Both the position numbers and the translations under genes were made by a program. Below, piece by piece: positions 24,600-34,094 of a stretch of DNA of 64,000 nucleotides. The notes beneath the pieces are model-generated. The model did no database searches, was not told where the DNA came from, and saw nothing but the letters and a program-made list of their open reading frames with translations. Position 1 is the first letter of the stretch. Every line of letters begins with the position of its first letter. The stretch comes from Oleispira sp963851095. Its GTDB lineage: Bacteria > Pseudomonadota > Gammaproteobacteria > Pseudomonadales > Oceanobacteraceae. The DNA lies in contig CAWKOX010000014.1 in assembly GCA_963851095.1 (NCBI GenBank), forward strand, positions 1 through 64,000. The letters run 5' to 3'.

Positions 24600-27263
24600 A
24601 TGCCTCAGTCGACTAATACCACCGCTCCAATGTTAGAAAGCTATCAGCCAAAGCAAATCGAAGGCAAGCTACAGCAACACTGGGAACAAAACCAAGTTTT
24701 TAAAGCGGTACATGATGCCAGCAAAGAGAAATTCTATTGCCTATCCATGTTCCCTTACCCAAGTGGTCGACTGCACATGGGCCACGTGCGCAACTACACC
24801 ATTGGTGACGTAGTATCTCGTTATCAGCGTATGCAAGGCAAAAACGTCATGCAGCCAATGGGCTGGGATGCGTTTGGTTTACCCGCTGAAAACGCAGCGA
24901 TTAAGCACAAGACAGCGCCAGCAAAATGGACCAAAGAAAACGTTGCCTACATGAAGACCCAGCTTAAGAGCTTGGGCTTTGGTTACGACTGGGACCGTGA
25001 ATTCGCCACCTGTGATCCTGAGTACTACCGCTGGGAACAGTGGTTTTTCACTCAGCTTGTCGAAAAAGACATGGCCTATAAAAAGGTATCCGCAGTTAAC
25101 TGGTGTCCAAACGACCAAACCGTATTAGCTAACGAGCAAGTGATCGATGGCGGCTGCTGGCGCTGTGATACGCCAGTGGTGAAGAAAGACATTCCGCAGT
25201 GGTTCATTCGCATCACCGCGTATGCTGAAGAATTATTGAGCGACCTTGATCAGCTAGACGAATGGCCAGAGCAAGTAAAAGCGATGCAGAAGAACTGGAT
25301 CGGTCGCTCTGAAGGTGTGCAGATGCACTTCGGTCTTAAAGACTCTTCAGAAAAATTAGAAATTTACACCACCCGCCCAGACACGGTTATGGGTGTAAGT
25401 TATGTTGCTGTTGCAGCAGCTCACCCGCTAGCCGCTCAAGCTGCTGAAAGTAATTCTGACATTCAAGCGTTCATCGAAGAGTGCAAGAAATCTAGCACAG
25501 CAGAAGCTGACGTAGCGACGATTGAGAAAAAAGGCATCGATACCGGCATCAAAGCGATTCACCCAATTACCGGTGATGAAGTACCTGTATGGATCGCTAA
25601 CTTCGTATTGATGGATTATGGCACTGGCGCGGTTATGGCCGTTCCTGCACACGATCAGCGTGACTGGGAATTTGCAACCAAGTATGACTTAGACATCAAG
25701 CAAGTCATCGCACCGAAGCCAAAGAAGGCTAAAGGTAAAGAGAAGGGTGAAACAGAAAGTGCAGCAATCGATCTATCTGCTGTTGATTTAACACAAGGCG
25801 CTTATACCGAAAAAGGTATCTTGGTTAACTCTGGAGAATTCGACGGTCTACCCACCAACAAAGCCTTCAAAACCATTGCCCACTGGTTAGAAACCAATGG
25901 TAAAGGCGAAATCAAAGTTAACTACCGTCTACGTGACTGGGGCGTAAGCCGTCAGCGTTATTGGGGCAGCCCAATTCCAATGATCCAGAAGCAAGATGGC
26001 ACATCAGTAACCACTCCAGCCGACATGTTGCCAGTAGAACTGCCAACTGACGTTGTCATGGATGGCATTAACTCGCCGATCAAGAACAACCCAGAATTCT
26101 CTGACATCACCCTAGATGGCGAAACAGCATTCCGCGAAACCGATACCTTCGATACCTTTATGGAATCGTCTTGGTATTACGCGCGTTACTGTACGCCACA
26201 AAGCCATGACAAAATGCTTGAGCCAGAAGAAGCTAATTACTGGCTTCCTGTGGATCAGTATATTGGTGGTATCGAACACGCGATCTTGCACCTTCTATAT
26301 GCACGTTTCTTCCACAAGCTATTGCGTGATGCAGGCTTAGTTGAAAGTGATGAACCGTTCAAAAGCTTATTATGCCAAGGCATGGTATTAGCCGATGCGT
26401 ATTACTACACCACGGAAAATGGCGCAAAAGAATGGGTTAACCCAAGCGACGTCACCATTGAACGTGACGAAAAAGGCGGCATTGCTCGCGTGACAGAAAC
26501 CGCGACTGGCAGAGAACTAACCTTCTCTGGCATGAGCAAGATGTCAAAGTCGAAAAACAACGGTGTTGATCCGCAAGAAGCGATTGATTTATACGGCGCT
26601 GATACTGTGCGTCTATATACTATGTTCGCAGCGCCACCGGAGCAAACACTAGAATGGTCCGATGCAGGTGTACAAGGTGCGAAGAAATTTCTTGAGCGTC
26701 TATGGCGTTTAAGCTTCGAGCTAACCTCTGGCGAAGCCGTTGCACTGGACCTGGAAGCTTTAGATAAAGAAGACAAAGCAGCGCGTCGTAAGATTCACGA
26801 AACCATCGCCAAAGTAACCACCGATATGGGGCAACGTCAGACCTACAATACCGCGATTGCGGCAATCATGGAATTGTTGAATACACTGAACAAGCTTGGT
26901 AAGAATAACGAACAAAGCCGTGCGGTTGCTCGCGAAGGTGTCGAAGCCATCGTATTAATGCTTTCTCCAATCACCCCGCACATCTCCGATGAATTGTGGG
27001 TTGCCTTTGGCCACACAGATTCTGTATTAGATGCACAATGGCCTGAAGTCGACGAAGCCGCTTTGGTGAAAGACAGCATCGAAATGGTTGTTCAGGTAAA
27101 CGGCAAGGTTCGCGCAAAATTAGAACTGCCTGCGAATGTAAGCAAGGAAGACGCAGAGGCGATCGCTCGAGCAGACGAAAACGTGATTAAGTTTGTGGGT
27201 GAAAGTACGATCCGTAAAGTGATTGTAATTCCTGGCAAGCTTGTGAACATTGTTGCTAACTAA
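24600..27263 (+). CDS. leuS: Leucyl-tRNA synthetase
   Basis: LeuS charges tRNA-Leu and edits mischarged products. The protein is about 887 residues from ATG 24600. It has the HIGH-type motif PYPSGRLHMGHVRN (about 57), the CP1 editing domain with GTGAVMAVPAHDQRDWEF, and the KMSKSKNN signature (about 646). A Lys/Glu-rich stretch (PKPKKAKGKEKG, about 375-390) enlarges a CP1-side loop relative to E. coli. The start is uncertain: a TTG 13 codons earlier and an ATG at 24630 are in frame and ribosome sites are poor. It leads a leuS-lptE-holA set, the conserved arrangement. Confidence 0.97.
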   Translation: MPQSTNTTAPMLESYQPKQIEGKLQQHWEQNQVFKAVHDASKEKFYCLSMFPYPSGRLHMGHVRNYTIGDVVSRYQRMQGKNVMQPMGWDAFGLPAENAAIKHKTAPAKWTKENVAYMKTQLKSLGFGYDWDREFATCDPEYYRWEQWFFTQLVEKDMAYKKVSAVNWCPNDQTVLANEQVIDGGCWRCDTPVVKKDIPQWFIRITAYAEELLSDLDQLDEWPEQVKAMQKNWIGRSEGVQMHFGLKDSSEKLEIYTTRPDTVMGVSYVAVAAAHPLAAQAAESNSDIQAFIEECKKSSTAEADVATIEKKGIDTGIKAIHPITGDEVPVWIANFVLMDYGTGAVMAVPAHDQRDWEFATKYDLDIKQVIAPKPKKAKGKEKGETESAAIDLSAVDLTQGAYTEKGILVNSGEFDGLPTNKAFKTIAHWLETNGKGEIKVNYRLRDWGVSRQRYWGSPIPMIQKQDGTSVTTPADMLPVELPTDVVMDGINSPIKNNPEFSDITLDGETAFRETDTFDTFMESSWYYARYCTPQSHDKMLEPEEANYWLPVDQYIGGIEHAILHLLYARFFHKLLRDAGLVESDEPFKSLLCQGMVLADAYYYTTENGAKEWVNPSDVTIERDEKGGIARVTETATGRELTFSGMSKMSKSKNNGVDPQEAIDLYGADTVRLYTMFAAPPEQTLEWSDAGVQGAKKFLERLWRLSFELTSGEAVALDLEALDKEDKAARRKIHETIAKVTTDMGQRQTYNTAIAAIMELLNTLNKLGKNNEQSRAVAREGVEAIVLMLSPITPHISDELWVAFGHTDSVLDAQWPEVDEAALVKDSIEMVVQVNGKVRAKLELPANVSKEDAEAIARADENVIKFVGESTIRKVIVIPGKLVNIVAN

Positions 27264-27327
27264 ACTCAATCACCTTAACTCAAGTGCTTTAAATAAAGCA
27301 CTTTAATAAAGATAAGAGAATCATCGT

Positions 27328-27807
27328 ATGAAGCAGCTGCTGATTGCCCTTGTGATATTAGCAACCACCGCTTGCGGCTGGCAATTGCGTGGAATGACGC
27401 AACTGCCTGCGAGTGTGCGCGTTATGACACTTGAAAGCCAAGCAAACAATCGCTTTACGCAACGCTTAAAGCAGCAACTGGTCTTTAATGGGGTGGTATT
27501 CCCAACCGACTCCAGTGCCAATGTGCGCCTGGTTCTTGCCCCTATTAGCATTAAACGACTCACCTTATCGGTTAACAGCCTTGGGCAAGCCGCTGAATAC
27601 GAATTAAATGCCGAGCTTAAGGTTCGTCTTGTTCAGCTAGAAGAAGGCACCGATACCGAGTGGAGTATCAGTGGTCGACGAATCTTTAGTAACGATATTA
27701 ATAGCGTGATTGCGACTCAAAGCGAAGAGAAAACTCAACGCCAAGAGCTGGAAAACGATTTGATACGCAAACTTATGAATCGTCTTGAAAAAACCCAGTT
27801 AAACTGA
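27328..27807 (+). CDS. lptE: LPS-assembly lipoprotein LptE
   Basis: LptE plugs the LptD barrel and helps insert lipopolysaccharide into the outer membrane. The 159-residue product has a lipoprotein signal ending near LATTACGWQLRG (Cys about 17), the family CGWQLRG start of the mature protein, and the typical alpha-beta sandwich pattern through SINRKMNRLE-like C-terminal helices. Its position between leuS and holA supports the call. Confidence 0.93.
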   Translation: MKQLLIALVILATTACGWQLRGMTQLPASVRVMTLESQANNRFTQRLKQQLVFNGVVFPTDSSANVRLVLAPISIKRLTLSVNSLGQAAEYELNAELKVRLVQLEEGTDTEWSISGRRIFSNDINSVIATQSEEKTQRQELENDLIRKLMNRLEKTQLN

Positions 27808-27817
27808 TCCCATTAAC

Positions 27818-27845
27818 AGAGCCCTACTACAAAGGGCTCTTGTTG
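27818..27845 (+). terminator. Terminator-like hairpin between lptE and holA
   Basis: AGAGCCC (27818-27824) and GGGCTCT (27834-27840) form a 7-bp stem with a 9-nt loop, followed by TTGTT. The short T tract suggests partial termination ahead of holA. Confidence 0.6.
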
Positions 27846-27871
27846 ATCACCTCATTCAACAGGAACACTAG

Positions 27872-28876
27872 ATGAAATTAAAAACGGAACAGCTAGGCGC
27901 CCACCTACAAAAGCAACTAGCCCCTTTTTACATCATCTCGGGTGACGAACCACTCATGGTGCAGGAAACCTGCGACCAAATTCGCCTAGCCAGCAAAAAA
28001 CACGGCATCGAAGAGCGCGAGCTTTTACACGCCGAAGCGGGCTTTGATTGGGGCGACCTGCTCGACCAAGTCAACGCCATGTCGCTATTTGCTAGCCGAC
28101 GCCTGATTGAAGTTCGCATTCCTAACGGCAAACCGAGCGACAAGGGCAAAGCCTTATTAGAAGTCGCCGCCAACCCAAATCCTGATAATGTCGTATTAAT
28201 TGTTACGCCTCGTCTAGATGCGGCCACCCAAAAGACCAAGTGGTTTAAAGCACTCGAAGCGGCCGGGGTATTTATTGCTATCTGGCCGATTGACCGCAAC
28301 CAGCTTCCTGGATGGTTACAACGCCGAATTCAAGCCGCTGGGATGAGTGCTAGCCAAGATGCCGTGGCATTGTTTGCACAACGTATCGAAGGCAACTTAT
28401 TAGCAGGCGTCCAAGAAATTGAAAAGATGCGCATGATGGGAACCCAGCAAATCAGCATCGAGCTAATCGAAGAAGCAACCGCCGATAGCGCACGCTATGA
28501 CGCCTTCACCTTGGCTGATAGCTGCTTGCTCGGTAATATTGGTGATGCATCACGCATATTAAGCCACCTAAAAGCTGAAGGTCATGAAGCCATCATGATA
28601 CTCGGCGCACTAGTCCGCAAAATCCGCCAACTGATTAGCCTGCAATCGTATGGGCCACAGCGCCTAACCGACGGCTTTAAATCACAAAACATCTGGCCGA
28701 AACAACAACCTCCTTTCAAATCAGCCCTATCACGCTTAAGCCAAGCAGAGCTGTTTGAATGCCTACAAACAGCCGAGCTGACAGACCGCGCCATTAAAGG
28801 CGATGGTAACGATCCGTGGCTTTTGTTAAGTCGTTTAACTGAACTGTTAACAGGTGTAAGAATGCTTGCTAGTTAA
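27872..28876 (+). CDS. holA: DNA polymerase III subunit delta
   Basis: HolA is the delta subunit of the clamp loader and opens the beta clamp. The 334-residue protein shows FYIISGDEPLMVQE near the N terminus, the AMSLFASRRLIEVRI clamp-contact region, and the helical C-terminal collar with ILGALVRKIRQL. ATG follows CAGGAACACTAG, a reasonable ribosome site. It closes the leuS-lptE-holA group. Confidence 0.94.
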   Translation: MKLKTEQLGAHLQKQLAPFYIISGDEPLMVQETCDQIRLASKKHGIEERELLHAEAGFDWGDLLDQVNAMSLFASRRLIEVRIPNGKPSDKGKALLEVAANPNPDNVVLIVTPRLDAATQKTKWFKALEAAGVFIAIWPIDRNQLPGWLQRRIQAAGMSASQDAVALFAQRIEGNLLAGVQEIEKMRMMGTQQISIELIEEATADSARYDAFTLADSCLLGNIGDASRILSHLKAEGHEAIMILGALVRKIRQLISLQSYGPQRLTDGFKSQNIWPKQQPPFKSALSRLSQAELFECLQTAELTDRAIKGDGNDPWLLLSRLTELLTGVRMLAS

Positions 28877-29048
28877 CACTTTAACCGCTAGGCTCATCAC
28901 AGTATCTTGAAAAATAATCAGTAATAATAACAAAATGCAGAAACGATTACTTTCCACCAGATAGCCAATAATTTAGTCCGTTGCTTCTACACTAGTCAAT
29001 CGTCTGTCACTGATACTGAGTACCAAAATTAGCGTTAGAGGTGCACTT

Positions 29049-29642
29049 ATGAGCATTGCAGCAAATCAACAACAGAATTCTGATTTAATTTGGGATCTGA
29101 ACAAGATCAACAAGCATCAGCAGGCGATGAGCTTTGTACAAAAGTTTGAAAATAAACTGTGTGTGTTTTCAAATACTGTTGAGCAGTTGTACACTAATTA
29201 CAGCATTTTCTTTCCTGAAGACGCTGGACGCCAGATGGTCATTTTACCTGACCCTTATGCCTTCCATGATACCTTTCATCACCTTAAAGATGATGCCGTT
29301 CAAGCCACAGGCTTACACATCATTCCAGGTAATCTGATTGGGAAACAAGGTTTGTATCTGGTTATCTCTCATAAAGATAAGAATGTCCGCTCAGTGCCCA
29401 TTCCTTTCCAAGAAGGCATGCGCCAAATTTTACGCCGCAGTCATTCTGATGATCCGTTCTTACCTGTATTAATGAAAGGTGATCTACGTGAATTCAACGA
29501 TCAACTGCCTTGTTTACACCTGCACCGTCTACGTTTGAACAAATTAGATTCATTATCGGGATTAGAGCGTAGTGGTATTAAATCAGTGATCACTGATAAA
29601 TTGATGAAACTGTACCAAGAGTCCTCTGCTTTAAATTTATAA
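29049..29642 (+). CDS. Hypothetical protein, 197 aa
   Basis: I do not recognise this protein. It begins with a good ribosome site (GAGGTG five bases before ATG) and ends in a long perfect hairpin, so it looks like a real single gene. It has no signal peptide or membrane helix. It contains several basic stretches (HKDKNVRS, RQILRRSH, LHRLRLNK) and a C-terminal SGLERSGIKSVITDKLMKLY helix region. It lies between holA and the DnaA-box-rich intergenic stretch; a replication link is only positional. Confidence 0.8.
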   Translation: MSIAANQQQNSDLIWDLNKINKHQQAMSFVQKFENKLCVFSNTVEQLYTNYSIFFPEDAGRQMVILPDPYAFHDTFHHLKDDAVQATGLHIIPGNLIGKQGLYLVISHKDKNVRSVPIPFQEGMRQILRRSHSDDPFLPVLMKGDLREFNDQLPCLHLHRLRLNKLDSLSGLERSGIKSVITDKLMKLYQESSALNL

Positions 29643-29666
29643 GCTCATTCACTTCGAGCTTATAAA
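29636..29666 (+). terminator. 11-bp hairpin at the end of the 197-aa gene
   Basis: TTTATAAGCTC (29636-29646) and GAGCTTATAAA (29656-29666) pair perfectly around a 9-nt loop and include the stop codon. The sequence after it (CTTTACTTTTA) is T-rich but interrupted. It probably serves as a terminator. Confidence 0.65.
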
Positions 29667-29714
29667 CTTTACTTTTACGCTATCCAGCTTCTAATACGAG
29701 CGCCTATTGTGAAA

Positions 29715-30222
29715 GTTATTCAGTGGTCGAATAACAACCAACCTCAAGAATATCAGCGAACATCGCTCTCAGAGACGATTACCCAAACCTTATCCCACGT
29801 TTTATCCACAGAAACTGGGCATAAGTAATACAGCCTTATAATTACTGTCAATCTGCGTCAAAACCCTACTTTAAATTCATACCCCCTCGTAAGTGGTTGA
29901 ATAACAGGCACTTGTTAGATTTTGATCGTAAATCGCACAATTTAAAACGAGCGTATGAAATCAGAGCGATAGCGCCATCTACCCCAAGGCTATCCCATGA
30001 GTTATCCACAGAAACAGTGGGTAACTTAACAACCCCACAGTATCGCCATGTATAAAATCACTCATCAATGATGTGCAGCGATTAATTTAAGCAGTACTTA
30101 AGAATAGGTATACCCGCTTCCCTCCCCTATACTGAACCCCATAACGAATTTTTATCCACCGAACGCATCATAAGACCCTCTATGAACAGCCCAATCTCTT
30201 CAACTATCTACTCTGTGGATAA
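29715..30222. other. DnaA-box-rich intergenic region with duplicated modules
   Basis: Mostly gene-free (29643-30181). Exact TTATCCACA boxes lie at 29802-29810 and 30002-30010, a one-mismatch box (TTATCCACC) at 30152-30160, and an exact reverse box at 30214-30222 just inside the next gene; another exact box is at 30819-30827. Two modules repeat in order: GTGGTCGAATAACA (29724) / GTGGTTGAATAACA (29894), then TATCCCACG..TTATCCACAGAAAC / TATCCCATG..TTATCCACAGAAAC. A perfect 7-bp inverted repeat (GTTATTC/GAATAAC, 29715-29735) precedes them. DnaA binding is inferred from the consensus. No dnaA, dnaN or mnmG is near. Confidence 0.6.
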
Positions 30223-30580
30223 CGCCTGCGAAAAACAACTGCGTGACCACGAACTGCCTACCACCATTGAAGGCTTCTTAGTGGTCACCGAAAGTTTTAG
30301 CTATTTAGTCGATGATATCGACTGGGACCAAGGAGGCGACAAGCAGCCATCCATCTTACTATTAGATAGCAGTCTTGCAGACAAATTGGCCGATCACGAA
30401 GCGCTAGTAGAATGTTTTGGCGGAGTCTCTCTCTACCAAGAATGGGTAGAAGTGACGGGGTTACTCAGAGAGTCAGGCATTGGCGCATTTGAACGCCAGC
30501 TTTATCGCATAGACTCACTGCAGGTGTTAACCGAAAACGAAGACGAATCGGTTAACCGCATAGAGATTACTCTAGCTTAA
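30182..30580 (+). CDS. Hypothetical acidic protein, 132 aa
   Basis: The family is not recognised. The 132-residue protein is acidic and has no signal or membrane segment. Visible elements are PTTIEGFLVVTES and HEALVECFGGVSLYQEWVEVTGLL, suggesting a small alpha-beta fold. A DnaA-like box lies 22 bases upstream of the start and an exact reverse box overlaps codons 11-14. Its stop shares TTAA with the stop of the convergent DUF1145 gene. Confidence 0.75.
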   Translation: MNSPISSTIYSVDNACEKQLRDHELPTTIEGFLVVTESFSYLVDDIDWDQGGDKQPSILLLDSSLADKLADHEALVECFGGVSLYQEWVEVTGLLRESGIGAFERQLYRIDSLQVLTENEDESVNRIEITLA

Positions 30581-30816
30581 GCCTTAGCCATAAAACGCTG
30601 CATATGAAAAATACCAAAAACCATAATCAATGCAGCATCCTTACCGGGGTTATCGCTTTTAGCTTTTAACGCAAACCAAAAGAAAGCCGTTTCCAAGACA
30701 TGCGCACCTGCCACAATTAATCCCGCTAGCGGTAAATAAGACAATAGCCCCGGCCACTGCATAATGTAACTTGCCAACGCCAATAGCCAAAAAACAACCG
30801 TTGCGGCTTTATTCAT
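30577..30816 (-). CDS. DUF1145-type small membrane protein
   Basis: This 79-residue protein has two or three hydrophobic segments (about 4-20, 25-48) and the HVLETAFFWFALKAKS and FGIFHMQRF stretches typical of DUF1145 (YhhL-like) proteins of unknown function. An ATG four codons upstream (30828) is also in frame; neither start has a well-spaced ribosome site, since AAGGG is too near one and too far from the other. An exact DnaA box (30819-30827) overlaps the start region. Confidence 0.75.
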   Translation of the reverse strand: MNKAATVVFWLLALASYIMQWPGLLSYLPLAGLIVAGAHVLETAFFWFALKAKSDNPGKDAALIMVFGIFHMQRFMAKA

Positions 30817-31003
30817 TGTTATCCACATACCCTTAATACCTGCTCAATTTTGTTTTAATTAATAAATTTCAAACTAAGCAATATTATTGCCTTACCTTGA
30901 TCTGTTGCATAGGTGCAAATTAGCCAATTTGCTGGTTAAGCTGTAGAATGCGAAGCAATTAAAAAGCACGATTTTGCTTTAGCTCTAGGCTCGAGGTTTT
31001 AAC

Positions 31004-31759
31004 ATGGCGAATAACACAAATAATACTACCCATTTTGGTTACAAAGACGTCCCTACAGAAGAAAAGCAAGCCATGGTGGCTGATGTTTTTCACTCAGTAG
31101 CGGCCAAATATGATGTGATGAATGACCTTATGTCATTCGGTGTACATCGCCTATGGAAACGCTTCACCATCGACATGTCAGGTGTTCGCCCAGGCAACAA
31201 AGTACTCGACCTAGCAGGCGGTACCGGCGACCTCACTAAAAAATTCAGCAAGATCGTTGGCCCGGCAGGCAAAGTTGTCTTAGCCGATATCAACTCATCA
31301 ATGCTAGAAGTTGGCCGCGAGCGTTTAACCAATCAAGGTTACGTTGGCAATATCGAATACGTACAAGCCAATGCGCAATATTTACCGTTTGAAGATAATA
31401 CCTTCGATGTTATTACCATCGCTTTCGGCCTTCGTAACGTCACCGATAAAGACGAAGCATTGCGCTCTATGTTCCGTGTATTAAAACCGGGCGGTCGTTT
31501 ATTGGTATTAGAGTTCTCTCAAACCAATAACCCATTATTGAAAAAAGCGTACGATTTATACTCGTTCACAGCCTTACCGTTAATGGGCAAGCTAGTCACC
31601 AACGATTCAGAATCGTACAAATACCTAGCCGAATCGATTCGTATGCACCCAGACCAAGAAACCCTAAAAGGCATGATGCAAGACGCAGGCTTCAACCGCG
31701 TTAGCTATCACAATATGACGGGCGGAATGGTTGCTCTTCACCGTGGCATAAAAGTCTAA
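31004..31759 (+). CDS. ubiE: Ubiquinone/menaquinone C-methyltransferase UbiE
   Basis: UbiE methylates the ring in both ubiquinone and menaquinone synthesis. The 251-residue class I methyltransferase has KVLDLAGGTGDLT (about 67), a following acidic motif (VLADINSSML), DNTFDVITIAFGLRNVTD and FRVLKPGGRLLVLEFS. GAGG seven bases upstream sets the start. It opens the ubiE-ubiJ-ubiB operon (gaps of 21 and 3 bases). Confidence 0.97.
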   Translation: MANNTNNTTHFGYKDVPTEEKQAMVADVFHSVAAKYDVMNDLMSFGVHRLWKRFTIDMSGVRPGNKVLDLAGGTGDLTKKFSKIVGPAGKVVLADINSSMLEVGRERLTNQGYVGNIEYVQANAQYLPFEDNTFDVITIAFGLRNVTDKDEALRSMFRVLKPGGRLLVLEFSQTNNPLLKKAYDLYSFTALPLMGKLVTNDSESYKYLAESIRMHPDQETLKGMMQDAGFNRVSYHNMTGGMVALHRGIKV

Positions 31760-31780
31760 CATTAGGCCAGATACACAATT

Positions 31781-32428
31781 ATGATTAGCCCAAGCATCGA
31801 TAGCGCCCTGTGCGCGAGTATAGAATCCAGCCTCAATGCCGTGCTCGCTCACGATCCAGCACTGCTGAAAGCGCTAGAAAAGTTTGAAGGCAAACGCATT
31901 CGTATTCAAAGCGATGATTGGCTCATTCTTGTAGTCACCCTTCAGCCACACGGCTTTCATTTAAGCCTGTGTGATGAAGACCTCTGCGATACCACCGTGT
32001 TTGGTAGCATCAGTGAATTATTAGCCGTTGCACTCGCCAGTGATAAAGCCGATGCGCTAATGAACGGCGATGTCGATATCAGCGGCAACAGTGCCCTAGT
32101 ATTAGATCTAGCCAAAATCATTCAGCAACTGGATATCGACTGGGAAGCCCTAATCAGCCCAATGACAGGCGGATTAATAGCCCACCAAATAGGCAAAGGC
32201 TTTCGTAGCTTGCTTAAATGGGGCAAAGACAGCGGCCAAACGCTCGCCACCAGCAGCAAAGAATACCTAGAAGACGAAGTACAACTATTGGCACCCAAGC
32301 CATTAGCAGAGCACTTCACTAGCCAAGTCAGCGAACTGCGGTTAGCAACCGATCGCGCCGAAGCACATTTAGAACACCTCAAACAGCTCATATCCAAACG
32401 TAACCAAACTCAAGAACAAGGAAAATAG
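31781..32428 (+). CDS. ubiJ: Ubiquinone biosynthesis accessory factor UbiJ
   Basis: UbiJ is a SCP2-domain protein that organises the soluble ubiquinone synthesis complex and binds lipid intermediates. The 215-residue product has an SCP2-like N-terminal half with the ALMNGDVDISGNSALVLDLA segment and a helical C terminus (about 170-210) with LRLATDRAEAHLEHL. Sequence conservation is low in this family; its place between ubiE and ubiB makes the call firm. Confidence 0.93.
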   Translation: MISPSIDSALCASIESSLNAVLAHDPALLKALEKFEGKRIRIQSDDWLILVVTLQPHGFHLSLCDEDLCDTTVFGSISELLAVALASDKADALMNGDVDISGNSALVLDLAKIIQQLDIDWEALISPMTGGLIAHQIGKGFRSLLKWGKDSGQTLATSSKEYLEDEVQLLAPKPLAEHFTSQVSELRLATDRAEAHLEHLKQLISKRNQTQEQGK

Positions 32429-32431
32429 GCT

Positions 32432-34069
32432 GTGGCTAATATTTGGCGCCTGTGGAAAATCCTCTACATATTTACTCGCTACCGCTTAGATGACTTAATT
32501 CCGACTGAACAATTTCCACTGCTCTTGCGTATTGCACTCTGGTTAGCCCCATGGCGTTTAGCGCCGGTGCCTAAAAAGTTATCCCGTGGTGAACGTTTAC
32601 GCTTAGCACTAGAAGCACTTGGCCCTATTTTCGTTAAATTTGGCCAAATATTATCGACCCGCCCCGATCTCATTCCAGACGACATCGTTAACGAACTGAT
32701 TAAATTACAAGACGATGTACCACCCTTCGCCAGTGACATTGCGGTAAGCCTGATCGAAAGTGAATTAGACGAAAGCGTTGATACCCTATTTGCACAATTC
32801 GACCCTATTCCAATGGCATCAGCTTCGATAGCCCAGGTGCACCCAGCAACCTTGCACGACGGCACCGACGTGGTTGTTAAAGTCGTTCGCCCGGGTATTT
32901 ATAAAACCATTGATCGCGATATTATCTTGCTTGATCAAATGGCTCGTTTAGTTGAAAAGTATTCCTCCGAAGGACGTCGTTTAAAGCCTGTCGAAGTTGT
33001 CGATGATTACAGCAATACCATTCATGCAGAATTAAACCTCGCCATTGAAGCCTCTAACGCAACCCAACTAAGACGCAACTTTGAAGGCTCAGACCTAATT
33101 TATGTACCCGAAGTTTATTGGGAATTTACCCGTACAAACGTCATGGTCAGTGAACGTATTTACGGTATACCCGTCGCCGACATCGAAGCCCTAAAAGCCC
33201 AAAATACCAATATGAAAGTATTGGCTGAGCGTGGCGTAGAGATTTTCTTTACCCAAGTATTCCGTGATAGCTTCTTCCACGCCGACATGCACCCAGGCAA
33301 TATCTTTGTTGCTCACGGCAGCCCAGAAAAACCAAAATACATCGCCATCGATTGCGGCATCGTTGGCACACTCAACGAACAAGACCAGCATTATTTAGCG
33401 CGTAACTTATTAGCCTTCTTCAACCAAGATTATTACCAAGTGGCACAGCTGCACATTGATAGCGGCTGGGTACCTTCAAATACCAAAGTGCATGAATTAG
33501 AGTCGGCCATTCGCAGCGTCTGCGAACCTATTTTTGAAAAACCGATTGCTGAAATTTCATTTGGCCAAGTGTTATTACAACTGTTCCGCGTTGCTCGCCG
33601 TTTTAATATGGAAGTGCAGCCGCAGTTAGTATTATTGCAAAAGACATTATTAAACATCGAAGGCTTAGGCCGTCAGCTGTATCCAGAACTTGATTTATGG
33701 AATACCGCCAAGCCGTATATGGAACGCTGGATCAAAGAACGCTTTGGCCCTCAAGGCGCACTGCGCGAATTAAAGCGTCAGCTACCGAATTGGATTGAAA
33801 AAGGCCCACAGATTCCAGGTTTAATTCACAGCAGCTTAAGTAAATTAAGCCAACTGGATAGTAGCCAAGCACAGATTACTGATCAGCTAACCTTGATGAA
33901 TCAAGAATTCGCTAAACAACGCCAACAAAACAAACAGCAGAAACTGGCCCTCGTAACGATGGTTTCAGGTGGCGTTCTGTGGTGGCAAGCAGCCGCACTG
34001 GCAATGCCAGAATCCCTCGGCATGTCACTCGCCGCTTTTGGCGCACTGTGGTTATTGATCCGAGGTTAA
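32432..34069 (+). CDS. ubiB: Ubiquinone biosynthesis regulatory kinase-like ATPase UbiB
   Basis: UbiB is an atypical kinase-like ATPase of the ADCK family needed for ubiquinone synthesis. The 545-residue protein has the KxGQ signature GPIFVKFGQILSTRPDLIP, the Ala-rich loop MASASIAQVHPA, the catalytic-loop-like FFHADMHPGN and the metal-binding AIDCG. Two membrane helices close the C terminus (about 500-542). The start is GTG (32432), with AAGGA nine bases upstream, three bases after ubiJ. Confidence 0.97.
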   Translation: MANIWRLWKILYIFTRYRLDDLIPTEQFPLLLRIALWLAPWRLAPVPKKLSRGERLRLALEALGPIFVKFGQILSTRPDLIPDDIVNELIKLQDDVPPFASDIAVSLIESELDESVDTLFAQFDPIPMASASIAQVHPATLHDGTDVVVKVVRPGIYKTIDRDIILLDQMARLVEKYSSEGRRLKPVEVVDDYSNTIHAELNLAIEASNATQLRRNFEGSDLIYVPEVYWEFTRTNVMVSERIYGIPVADIEALKAQNTNMKVLAERGVEIFFTQVFRDSFFHADMHPGNIFVAHGSPEKPKYIAIDCGIVGTLNEQDQHYLARNLLAFFNQDYYQVAQLHIDSGWVPSNTKVHELESAIRSVCEPIFEKPIAEISFGQVLLQLFRVARRFNMEVQPQLVLLQKTLLNIEGLGRQLYPELDLWNTAKPYMERWIKERFGPQGALRELKRQLPNWIEKGPQIPGLIHSSLSKLSQLDSSQAQITDQLTLMNQEFAKQRQQNKQQKLALVTMVSGGVLWWQAAALAMPESLGMSLAAFGALWLLIRG

Positions 34070-34094
34070 AAGCTTCGAGCTTAGCCCTTAGTAC

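Noticed and set aside
29643..30181. Chromosomal replication origin at the DnaA-box cluster
   Set aside because: There is no AT-rich 13-mer array and no dnaA, dnaN, mnmG or rpmH nearby. Too few boxes in a tight array; a titration or reactivation element fits better.
34070..34082. AAGCT-TCG-AGCTT hairpin between ubiB and the GFA gene as a terminator
   Set aside because: Only 5 bp with no T tract; too weak to call.
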